Origin: Aneurinibacillus tyrosinisolvens
GTDB lineage: Bacteria > Bacillota > Bacilli > Aneurinibacillales > Aneurinibacillaceae
DNA length: 64,000 bases
Direction of reading: 5' to 3'
Assembly (NCBI RefSeq): GCF_001015055.1
Contig: NZ_BBWZ01000015.1
Coordinates: forward strand, 1-64,000
Positions within the stretch are counted from its first letter, which is position 1. The number at the start of each line of letters is the position of its first letter. The position numbers were made by a program, and so were the translations under genes. The notes beneath the pieces were generated by a model. That model searched no databases. It was not told where the DNA came from and worked only from the letters and a program-made list of their open reading frames with translations. Positions 1 to 5,464 of the stretch are shown in pieces.

Positions 1-3
1 GCT

Positions 4-62
4 ACGTCGACTGTGCTTCTTTGTTCAGATGAAATCAGTAGTATCTGCGCAAGACAGATGCT
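4..62 (+). repeat. tRNA-spacer repeat, copy A
   Basis: Begins ACGTCGA and continues through CTTCTTTGTTCAGATG, ATCAGTAGTATCTGCG and a short hairpin ending in GATGC. Much of it recurs at 1084-1142 and 1163-1214 within the same tRNA cluster. It is not a tRNA. It probably belongs to the spacer RNA of the cluster, whose start lies before the window. Function unknown. Confidence 0.7.
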
Positions 63-108
63 CCACTGTTTTTGCAGGGATCTCAAGAAAATTATGAATA
101 ACAAACAC

Positions 109-185
109 GTGCCCGTAGCTCAATCGGATAGAGTGTCTGACTACGAATCAGAAGGTTGGGAGTTCGAGTCTCTCCGGGCACGCCA
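109..185 (+). tRNA. tRNA-Arg (ACG)
   Basis: Complete cloverleaf. Acceptor GTGCCCG pairs with CGGGCAC, the anticodon loop is CTACGAA giving ACG, the T-arm contains TTCGAGT, and the 3' CCA is encoded. First tRNA of a twelve-gene cluster. Confidence 0.96.
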
Positions 186-192
186 TTTTTGT

Positions 193-277
193 GCCGATGT
201 GGCGGAATTGGCAGACGCGCACGACTCAAAATCGTGTTCCTTCTGGAGTGTCGGTTCGACCCCGACCATCGGTACCA
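193..277 (+). tRNA. tRNA-Leu (CAA)
   Basis: Acceptor GCCGATG pairs with CATCGGT, the anticodon loop CTCAAAA gives CAA, and there is a long class II variable arm as expected for tRNA-Leu. CCA is encoded. Confidence 0.95.
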
Positions 278-297
278 TTCATATTTGCCTTTATTAA

Positions 298-374
298 CGG
301 GAAGTGGCTCAGCTTGGTAGAGCACCTGGTTTGGGACCAGGGGGTCGCAGGTTCAAATCCTGTCTTCCCGACCA
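298..374 (+). tRNA. tRNA-Pro (TGG)
   Basis: Acceptor CGGGAAG pairs with CTTCCCG. The anticodon stem CCTGG/CCAGG carries the loop TTTGGGA, giving anticodon TGG. CCA is encoded. Confidence 0.96.
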
Positions 375-383
375 TTTTATGAT

Positions 384-460
384 GGCGGTGTAGCTCAGCT
401 GGCTAGAGCGTACGGTTCATACCCGTAAGGTCGGGGGTTCGATCCCCTCCGCCGCTACCA
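384..460 (+). tRNA. tRNA-Met (CAT), elongator
   Basis: Anticodon loop with CAT in a stem lacking the three G-C pairs of the initiator. It closely matches the elongator tRNA-Met known from Bacillus. Acceptor GGCGGTG, encoded CCA. Confidence 0.92.
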
Positions 461-476
461 TTTATTATTGAATTAT

Positions 477-552
477 CGCGGGGTGGAGCAGTTGGCAGCT
501 CGTCGGGCTCATAACCCGAAGGTCGCAGGTTCAAGTCCTGCCCCCGCAACCA
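477..552 (+). tRNA. tRNA-fMet (CAT), initiator
   Basis: The anticodon stem carries the diagnostic GGG/CCC run (CGGGCTCATAACCCG) and the first acceptor position is a C facing A, as in bacterial initiators. Acceptor CGCGGGG, encoded CCA. The D loop is one base shorter than in the B. subtilis sequence as I remember it. Confidence 0.93.
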
Positions 553-562
553 ATGAAATCGG

Positions 563-588
563 GAGTACCCGCGAGGGTGCAATCAACA
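563..588 (+). repeat. tRNA-spacer repeat, partial copy D
   Basis: The stretch GTACCCGCGAGGGTGCAATCA resembles the end of copy C (GTACCCGAAGGGTGCACCA at about 1198). Both form a small hairpin of CCC and GGG around a short loop. It lies between the fMet and Trp genes. Confidence 0.55.
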
Positions 589-589
589 T

Positions 590-663
590 AGGGGCATAGT
601 TTAAAGGTAGAACTGAGGTCTCCAAAACCTCCAGTGTGGGTTCAATTCCTACTGCCCCTGCCA
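590..663 (+). tRNA. tRNA-Trp (CCA)
   Basis: Acceptor AGGGGCA pairs with TGCCCCT. The stem GAGGT/ACCTC holds loop CTCCAAA, giving anticodon CCA. The 3' CCA is encoded. Confidence 0.95.
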
Positions 664-689
664 TAAATCTAAATAGGCTTTTTTTTTGC

Positions 690-778
690 GGAGGGATACC
701 GAAGTGGTCATAACGGGGCGGTCTTGAAAACCGTTAGGGTGCAAGCCCACGCGGGTTCGAATCCTGCTCCCTCCGCCA
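690..778 (+). tRNA. tRNA-Ser (TGA)
   Basis: 89 bases with a long class II variable arm. Acceptor GGAGGGA pairs with TCCCTCC, loop CTTGAAA gives anticodon TGA, and CCA is encoded. Confidence 0.95.
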
Positions 779-794
779 GTTTTCTTATCATGAT

Positions 795-871
795 GGCGGC
801 CGTGGCGAAGTGGTGAACGCATCGGATTGTGGCTCCGACACTCGTGGGTTCGATTCCCATCGGTCGCCCCA
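795..871 (+). tRNA. tRNA-His (GTG)
   Basis: The extra G at -1 pairs with the discriminator C, the identity element of tRNA-His. Anticodon GTG; CCA is encoded. Confidence 0.95.
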
Positions 872-875
872 TTAA

Positions 876-948
<73 letters not shown>

Positions 949-979
949 TTACCAACCATTAAAATTATATTCTTTCTAT

Positions 980-1065
980 GCGGTCGTGGTGGAATTGGCA
1001 GACACGCTATCTTGAGGGGGTAGTGATCCTCGATCGTGCGAGTTCGAGTCTCGCCGACCGCACCA
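980..1065 (+). tRNA. tRNA-Leu (GAG)
   Basis: Acceptor GCGGTCG pairs with CGACCGC. The stem CTATC/GGTAG holds loop TTGAGGG, giving anticodon GAG. Long variable arm, encoded CCA. Confidence 0.94.
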
Positions 1066-1083
1066 TTAATTGTCATTCTGACC

Positions 1084-1142
1084 ACGTCGAATTACTTCCT
1101 GTTAGAATGACATCAGTAGTATCTGCGAAGATAGATGCACCA
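1084..1142 (+). repeat. tRNA-spacer repeat, copy B
   Basis: Starts ACGTCGAATTACTTCC and contains ATCAGTAGTATCTGCG followed by a short hairpin (ATCT...AGAT) and GATGCACCA. It shares this core with copy A, but differs in the middle. Lies between tRNA-Leu(GAG) and copy C. Confidence 0.72.
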
Positions 1143-1162
1143 TAAATGTTCATCTGAACTAC

Positions 1163-1214
1163 GTCGAATGAACTTCTTTGTTCAGATGAAATCAGTAGTA
1201 CCCGAAGGGTGCAC
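1163..1214 (+). repeat. tRNA-spacer repeat, copy C, with 11-bp stem
   Basis: Shares CTTCTTTGTTCAGATG and AATCAGTAGTA with copy A, then ends GTACCCGAAGGGTGCACCA. Upstream TTCATCTGAAC (1149-1159) is a perfect inverted match to GTTCAGATGAA (1180-1190), so the spacer RNA can form an 11-bp stem. Possibly a processing signal; inference. Confidence 0.72.
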
Positions 1215-1221
1215 CATACAT

Positions 1222-1296
1222 GGAGGCATAGCCAAGTGGTAAGGCAAAGGTCTGCAAAACCTTTATTCCCCGGTTCAAATCCGGGTGCCTCCTCCA
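1222..1296 (+). tRNA. tRNA-Cys (GCA)
   Basis: Acceptor GGAGGCA pairs with TGCCTCC, loop TCTGCAAAA gives anticodon GCA, discriminator T, encoded CCA. Confidence 0.95.
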
Positions 1297-1310
1297 TATG
1301 CCCTTTATAA

Positions 1311-1399
1311 GCCGGGGTGGCGGAACTGGCAGACGCACAGGACTTAAAATCCTGCGGTAGGTGACTACCGTACCGGTTCGATTCCGGTCCTCGGCACCA
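1311..1399 (+). tRNA. tRNA-Leu (TAA)
   Basis: Acceptor GCCGGGG pairs with CCTCGGC. The stem CAGGA/TCCTG holds loop CTTAAAA, giving anticodon TAA. Long variable arm, encoded CCA. Third leucine isoacceptor and last gene of the cluster. Confidence 0.95.
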
Positions 1400-1427
1400 C
1401 ATTTTACTGTTTTTATACATACATGAT

Positions 1428-1466
1428 AACCTTTGATGAAAAACATCAAGGGTTTTTTGTTGTTTT
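1428..1466 (+). terminator. Intrinsic terminator of the tRNA cluster
   Basis: AACCTTTGATG and CATCAAGGGTT form an 11-bp stem with one G-U pair around AAAAA, followed by TTTTGTTGTTTTG. Confidence 0.88.
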
Positions 1467-1516
1467 GTCTAATAAATTAGGAGTACATAATACATTTGGC
1501 AAGAGGAGGAAGGGAT

Positions 1517-2401
1517 GTGCTTACGATAAAACGATTAACCTCCTGTACTTTTGAGGAAGCAGCCCAATTGTGGAATGAAGGGTTTGCCGATTATTTTTTT
1601 CCAATGAGCATGACGGTTGATATGTACGTGAGGCGGATGGCGGGCGAGGGACTTTCCCCTGAATATTCCGTTGTAGCCTATGTAAACGAACAGCCGGCAG
1701 GCTTTATCCTTAATGGAATTAGGCATAACAAGGGGAAGAAAATAGCATGGAATGGCGGAACTGTGGTGATTCCCCGTTTCCGTGGCTTAGGGATCGCCAG
1801 GAGCATGGTTCAGGCTTCACTGGCAATCTATCAGGAGAACGGAGTGGAGATTGCAACGCTGGAAGCAATAAGTGAAAATAACAGGGCGATTCAACTGTAT
1901 AAAAGTATGGGGTATAAGGTTGCAGATCATTTAGCAATATATCGTCAGGACAACGAATCCGGCGAGTGCGTCCATTACAATGAAACGCCAACCCGTTACC
2001 GAATGACATATGGGCGTCCGTCTGATACGGCCGGATTGCCTTTCTACAAGCATTTTGTTTCGTGGCAAACACAATGGCAAAGCCTCCGTGATGGAGGAGA
2101 AGCCTTTCTTGTTTCGGATAGTTCCGGCCAGACGGTTGGTTATACCCTTTATAAAAGAACGGTAGATGAATCCGGGAATTTGTTAGGTATTACCCTTTAT
2201 CAGTGTGAAGCGGATAACAATAGGGAGGACAGGGAGGAAATCGCGGTGTATACCGTAAATAAGCTGTTTTCTTCCTGCACAGTACCCTGTAAACAAACAG
2301 CAGTCAACATCGCTTCTACTAATGCTCCTGCCGCAAGAGCGCTTGAAAGAATGGGCTTTACAAGAGATGCCGAGCAGGCGTGGATGGTGCGCGACCTATA
2401 A
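1517..2401 (+). CDS. GNAT-family N-acetyltransferase with two GNAT-like halves
   Basis: About 294 residues. The N-terminal half has a typical acetyl-CoA-binding loop (RGLGIA) in the usual strand-loop-helix setting, followed by NRAIQLYKSMGYK, which is the common end of a GNAT fold. The C-terminal half ends in a second such pattern (APAARALERMGF), so this looks like a tandem GNAT protein in which only the first half keeps a clear motif A. I chose GTG at 1517 because AGAGGAGGA lies seven or so bases ahead; the upstream TTG at 1496 would place the ribosome-binding site inside the gene. The acceptor substrate cannot be told from sequence. It follows the tRNA terminator, so it needs its own promoter. 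Confidence 0.85.
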   Translation: MLTIKRLTSCTFEEAAQLWNEGFADYFFPMSMTVDMYVRRMAGEGLSPEYSVVAYVNEQPAGFILNGIRHNKGKKIAWNGGTVVIPRFRGLGIARSMVQASLAIYQENGVEIATLEAISENNRAIQLYKSMGYKVADHLAIYRQDNESGECVHYNETPTRYRMTYGRPSDTAGLPFYKHFVSWQTQWQSLRDGGEAFLVSDSSGQTVGYTLYKRTVDESGNLLGITLYQCEADNNREDREEIAVYTVNKLFSSCTVPCKQTAVNIASTNAPAARALERMGFTRDAEQAWMVRDL

Positions 2402-2406
2402 ATGTC

Positions 2407-2583
2407 TTACACGTACGTTTCATCAGGTACGGAAGAATGAAGAGATACAAATGGCTTTAATTTGGCAGCAATGTCGGAGATAAGGTCAGCCGCCTGAAGT
2501 GTGTTTGAAGTTTGCCCTTTTTTATATGCATCAAGCAGAATAGTCAGTAATTCATTCTGGTCTAATTTCTGGTGCTGGTTCAT
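2407..2583 (-). CDS. Small hypothetical protein (58 aa)
   Basis: Encodes a 58-residue, mostly helical, soluble protein starting MNQHQKLDQNELL. It contains no cysteine motif and no membrane segment. ATG at 2583 is preceded by AAAGGAG about 11 bases ahead, which is the reason for the start. It ends five bases from the end of the GNAT gene on the other strand. I do not recognise the family. The presence of a ribosome-binding site is the main support. Confidence 0.6.
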   Translation of the reverse strand: MNQHQKLDQNELLTILLDAYKKGQTSNTLQAADLISDIAAKLKPFVSLHSSVPDETYV

Positions 2584-2645
2584 TATGTTTATGGCTCCTT
2601 TTATTAAATGATTAAATATTGCATAGAATAATAATGAATAAGAAA

Positions 2646-2672
2646 CAGCCCATCTAGACAAAGATGGGCTGC
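2646..2672 (-). terminator. Terminator of the KGG-repeat gene
   Basis: On the minus strand CAGCCCATCT and AGATGGGCTG form a perfect 10-bp stem around seven bases, followed by TTTCTTATT. Confidence 0.85.
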
Positions 2673-2705
2673 CTGGCCAACTTGTTTCCCGGTTGTAAGC
2701 CTTCC

Positions 2706-3113
2706 TTAGTCTCGATTGTTGTTATTATTACGGGCTTCTCCGCCCTTGCGTCCGATTTCCTCATAGAACTCCTTGCCATGGGATTCAGAGGTGGCTTCAC
2801 CGCCTTTACGGCCGATTTCCTGGTAGAAGTCTTTATCGTGATTCTCAGCGGTCGCTTCTCCGCCTTTGCGTCCAATTTCCTCATAGAACTCTTTGCCATG
2901 GGACTCGGCGGTGGATTCTCCGCCTTTACGGCCGATTTCCTGGTAGAAGTCTTTGTCGTGGGACTCAGCAGTTGATTCTCCGCCTTTGCGTCCAATTTCC
3001 TGATAGAACTCCTTGCCACGGGACTTAGCGGTTGCTTCCCCGCCCTTGCGTCCACGTTCTTCCATGCTCATCTTATTATCATTATCGCGCCTGTTATTTT
3101 TATTACGTGCCAT
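2706..3113 (-). CDS. KGG-repeat general stress protein (GsiB-like)
   Basis: 135 residues, very hydrophilic, built from 20-residue units that begin GRKGGE and end in KEFYQEI or KDFYQEI. Six GRKGGE motifs are present, giving five full units; the DNA shows a matching 60-bp period. This is the KGG/stress-induced family that includes B. subtilis GsiB, a LEA-like protein induced by desiccation and salt through SigB. The tail is asparagine-rich. The start is preceded by AAAGGAGC and, further up, by a SigB-like promoter, which fits the family's regulation. Molecular function is not known beyond stress protection. Confidence 0.9.
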   Translation of the reverse strand: MARNKNNRRDNDNKMSMEERGRKGGEATAKSRGKEFYQEIGRKGGESTAESHDKDFYQEIGRKGGESTAESHGKEFYEEIGRKGGEATAENHDKDFYQEIGRKGGEATSESHGKEFYEEIGRKGGEARNNNNNRD

Positions 3114-3157
3114 TTAACATCGCTCCTTTGGTAATAATTTTGTAGCATGAAATATAT

Positions 3158-3182
3158 TTACCCCCCATTTTCATCTGTAAAC
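3158..3182 (-). promoter_or_regulatory. SigB-like promoter of the KGG gene
   Basis: Read on the minus strand: GTTTAC, 13 bases, GGGTAA. This matches the SigB consensus (GTTTAA, 13-15 bases, GGGTAT) at ten of twelve positions. It sits about 45 bases before the start codon of the KGG-repeat gene. Confidence 0.75.
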
Positions 3183-3300
3183 ATTAAATCTAAAATATGT
3201 AACTAAATCTATTTTTTTCTTACTATTCAAAAAATAGATTTACAAGTTAACTTTGAAGATGCCACAGGTACGGTGAAGGGGCGTGGCTTTTTGCATTGCG

Positions 3301-4323
3301 CTAACGCGTACGTTCAGCTACCTTTACCAGCTGTTTGCCAAGGTTTTCACCGGAAAACAGGCCGAGAAATGCTTTCGGAATATTTTCAAACCCTTCGACA
3401 ATGTTTTCCGTGTATTTAATCTTTCCTTCGACGACCCATTGGGCAAGCTGGGTCGCTCCTTCTTTGAAGTGAGCCGAATAGTTGGAGACGATGAATCCTT
3501 GCATCATTGCGCTCTTAATCAGCAGCTGTGTTTGAACGCGAGGGCCAACGTCCTGCTTCTCAAGATTGTATAGGGAAATCTGCCCGCACAGGGGGATACG
3601 CGCGTTAAAATTAAGAAGTTTCATAACCGCGTCTGAAATCTCTCCGCCCACGTTGTCAAAGTAAACGTCGACACCGTTTGGGCAGGCCTTTTTCAGTGCG
3701 TCTTTCATATTGTCTGTTGTTTTATAATTAATCGCTTCATCGAAACCGAGCTCATCCACGAGATACCTGTTTTTTTCGTCAGACCCGGCGATGCCCACAA
3801 CGCGGCACCCTTTGATTTTTGCAATCTGCCCGACAATCATTCCGACGGCTCCTGCTGCTCCCGAAATGACAACCGTTTCTCCTTCTTTTGGCTGTCCGAT
3901 ATACAACAGGCCGAAATACGCGGTCAGGCCCGGCATACCAAGAACGCCGAGAGCGGTAGTAACAGGGGCAATTGTAGAATCGATTTTTCTTACCTGATTC
4001 TTGTCTGCGATCGAATACTCCTGCCATCCGAGATTTCCGACGACGATATCCCCTTCTGCAAAATCCGGCGTTCGAGACTGTACGACTTCACCGACAATCC
4101 CACCGCTTATGACTTCGTTTAATGCAAAGGGAGGTACGTATGATTTTGCATCGTTCATTCGTCCGCGCATGTACGGGTCAACAGAAAGATACAGTGTTTT
4201 TACTAAAACCTCCCCTTCCGTCGGGCTGGGGATAGCAGATTCAACGAATCGAAAGTTTTCTTCTGTCGGCATTCCCTGGGGCCTGCTGGCGAGCAGAATT
4301 TGGCGGTTTACCTGTTCAGTCAT
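3301..4323 (-). CDS. NADP-dependent medium-chain oxidoreductase (YfmJ / 2-alkenal reductase-like)
   Basis: 340 residues. N-terminal GroES-like half (PSPTEGEVLVKTLYLSVDPYMR) and a Rossmann half with the nucleotide-binding stretch SGAAGAVGMIVGQ. It has no zinc-ligand cysteines, as expected for the leukotriene B4 dehydrogenase / 2-alkenal reductase branch of the MDR superfamily, to which B. subtilis YfmJ belongs. Such enzymes reduce the C=C bond of unsaturated ketones and aldehydes. ATG at 4323 is chosen because GGAGGA precedes it by nine bases; an upstream in-frame start at 4374 overlaps the preceding gene. Only 20 bases separate it from the preceding small gene, so they are probably co-transcribed. 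Confidence 0.9.
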   Translation of the reverse strand: MTEQVNRQILLASRPQGMPTEENFRFVESAIPSPTEGEVLVKTLYLSVDPYMRGRMNDAKSYVPPFALNEVISGGIVGEVVQSRTPDFAEGDIVVGNLGWQEYSIADKNQVRKIDSTIAPVTTALGVLGMPGLTAYFGLLYIGQPKEGETVVISGAAGAVGMIVGQIAKIKGCRVVGIAGSDEKNRYLVDELGFDEAINYKTTDNMKDALKKACPNGVDVYFDNVGGEISDAVMKLLNFNARIPLCGQISLYNLEKQDVGPRVQTQLLIKSAMMQGFIVSNYSAHFKEGATQLAQWVVEGKIKYTENIVEGFENIPKAFLGLFSGENLGKQLVKVAERTR

Positions 4324-4343
4324 ATACTTATCTCCTCCATTTT

Positions 4344-4643
4344 TTAAATGTGAAAACGCTTGATTTGTTCCCACTGCTGTTCTTTATACAGAATTTCCTT
4401 TTGCTTCTCTCCGATTAAATCGAAATGTGGAAACGAGGCGCGGTAATGTATGTATTCCTTAGGTAAGCCGTATTTCCTTCCCCAATCGATTAATCGTTTG
4501 ATATCGGAACACCCTGCTTTCGTTACCGTAGTAATTCCGGGATAGCGTGGATGCAGCCAGTAGTGGGTTAAAAAGGCGATTTCCCCCTGTGCCACCCGCT
4601 GCTTCCACTCAGTTAACTGTTCCCGTTTTATTCCAAAAGCCAT
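4344..4643 (-). CDS. Conserved hypothetical protein (YneQ-like)
   Basis: 99 residues, beginning MAFGIKREQLTEWK and rich in aromatic and charged residues, no membrane segment. The sequence and length match my memory of B. subtilis YneQ, a conserved protein of unknown function; this is recognition by eye, not a search. AAGGAGG precedes the start by seven bases. It lies between the DUF309 gene (12-base gap) and the oxidoreductase, all on one strand, so the three form a likely operon. Confidence 0.8.
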   Translation of the reverse strand: MAFGIKREQLTEWKQRVAQGEIAFLTHYWLHPRYPGITTVTKAGCSDIKRLIDWGRKYGLPKEYIHYRASFPHFDLIGEKQKEILYKEQQWEQIKRFHI

Positions 4644-4655
4644 AGACTCGCCTCC

Positions 4656-5069
4656 TTAGAATTTATCGTCCTCGGCAACTCCTTCTGGTACACACGCCGC
4701 GACTGCTTCTGCAAGTATCGGATCAAGGATGGATATATACAGCGGATAGAAGGAAAAAGGTGTGCTTTCATGCTCATGCAGCTTTTCAAGGTACTCTTTT
4801 GTTTTGGAGAAAAGGAGTGCAGCATCGATTCCAAGTTCGCCTTCCCACGTCTCGTTTGACTTGGCAAGCGCTGCCTCGAATAGCTTGATGGCGCCCTCTA
4901 TGTTCTGGTTGCGGAAGTGATGCAGGCCGACGGCAACCTGCAGAAGAGCCTGGAGCAGCCGGTTTCTCCCTTCGTTTAACCAGTATTCCTCCATTACCTC
5001 ATGGCATTCATAATAATCCTGCTCGATATTAAAGTAATATAAGTATTCAATATACAAACGGTGATACAT
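4656..5069 (-). CDS. DUF309 family protein
   Basis: About 137 residues. The N-terminus carries the family hallmark IEYLYYFN...YYECHEVMEEYW, a helical motif with conserved His and Glu (CHEVMEE) that could bind metal. The function of DUF309 is not known. Two starts are possible, ATG at 5075 and ATG at 5069; the second has better spacing from AAGGAAGG. Upstream sequence to 5177 is open but lacks a signal and overlaps the promoter region of the divergent comX-like gene. First gene of a likely three-gene operon. Confidence 0.85.
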   Translation of the reverse strand: MYHRLYIEYLYYFNIEQDYYECHEVMEEYWLNEGRNRLLQALLQVAVGLHHFRNQNIEGAIKLFEAALAKSNETWEGELGIDAALLFSKTKEYLEKLHEHESTPFSFYPLYISILDPILAEAVAACVPEGVAEDDKF

Positions 5070-5135
5070 GAGCATCCCTTCCTTTCTTGCTTCATCTCTG
5101 TATTCAGTTATTTTCACTATATCACCGTAACCATA

Positions 5136-5151
5136 TTTCGGAAAACCGCAA
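5136..5151 (+). promoter_or_regulatory. ComA-box-like site upstream of comX
   Basis: TTTCGGAAAACCGCAA matches the B. subtilis ComA box TTGCGG-N4-CCGCAA with one mismatch. It is centred about 50 bases before the predicted comX start of transcription, a normal place for an activator. A further half-site, TTGCGG, overlaps the -35 region. Confidence 0.65.
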
Positions 5152-5157
5152 CAAGAT

Positions 5158-5186
5158 TTGCGGACCGAAAATTTCAATTTTATGAT
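5158..5186 (+). promoter_or_regulatory. SigA-type promoter of comX
   Basis: TTGCGG, 17-base spacer, TATGAT. The weak -35 suits an activator-dependent promoter, and a ComA-box-like palindrome lies just upstream. Confidence 0.6.
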
Positions 5187-5232
5187 ATGTTTAACACGTG
5201 ACTATATAACTATAAAAGGAGAAATGAAGACT

Positions 5233-5406
5233 ATGCTGCAACAAATCGTAGATTATTTAGTACAAAACCCAGACGTTATCGAAAAAGTAAAAGCCGGTAC
5301 GGTTAGCCTAATAGGGTTATCCGATACGGAGCAACAAGCGGTTCTCGATGTTTTTCAGAACACAGTCTCTTATGCTACTATGGCTACAATGGGTTACTGG
5401 CAATAA
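5233..5406 (+). CDS. comX: ComX-family quorum-sensing pheromone precursor
   Basis: 57 residues, MLQQIVDYLVQNPDVIEKVK then SLIGLSDTEQQAVLDVF, ending MGYWQ. The N-terminal half fits the ComX family pattern (helix, NPevl, slIGls.eE...vf), and the only Trp lies one residue from the end; in B. subtilis ComX a C-terminal Trp is isoprenylated and the last residues are released as the pheromone. GGAG stands 11 bases before ATG 5233; an ATG at 5224 is too close to it. The gene directly downstream is a ComP-like receptor kinase. Odd points: no comQ, the isoprenyl transferase normally just upstream, is present, and a terminator separates it from comP. Family call is by pattern and context. Confidence 0.8.
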   Translation: MLQQIVDYLVQNPDVIEKVKAGTVSLIGLSDTEQQAVLDVFQNTVSYATMATMGYWQ

Positions 5407-5421
5407 GATGCACATTGGTTA

Positions 5422-5450
5422 CAGGTCAGGGGATCCTGGCCTGTTTTTTT
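5422..5450 (+). terminator. Terminator between comX and comP
   Basis: CAGGTCAGG and CCTGGCCTG form a 9-bp stem (one G-U) around GGAT, followed by seven T. It lies within the 58-base gap, so transcription from the comX promoter should partly stop before comP. Confidence 0.85.
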
Positions 5451-5464
5451 GAAGGGAGAGCAAT

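Noticed and set aside
13-382. Open frames across the tRNA genes
   Set aside because: They run through tRNA genes on both strands and have no ribosome site or family features.
2664-2975. 103-residue hydrophobic plus-strand frame, also 60-bp repeats that look like an array
   Set aside because: Antisense to the KGG-repeat gene. The period comes from the coding repeat, there are no unique spacers, so it is not CRISPR and not a membrane protein.
5146-5163. CCGCAA-N6-TTGCGG as a separate ComA operator
   Set aside because: The half-sites point away from each other and have the wrong spacing. The adjacent TTTCGG-N4-CCGCAA fits the ComA box much better.
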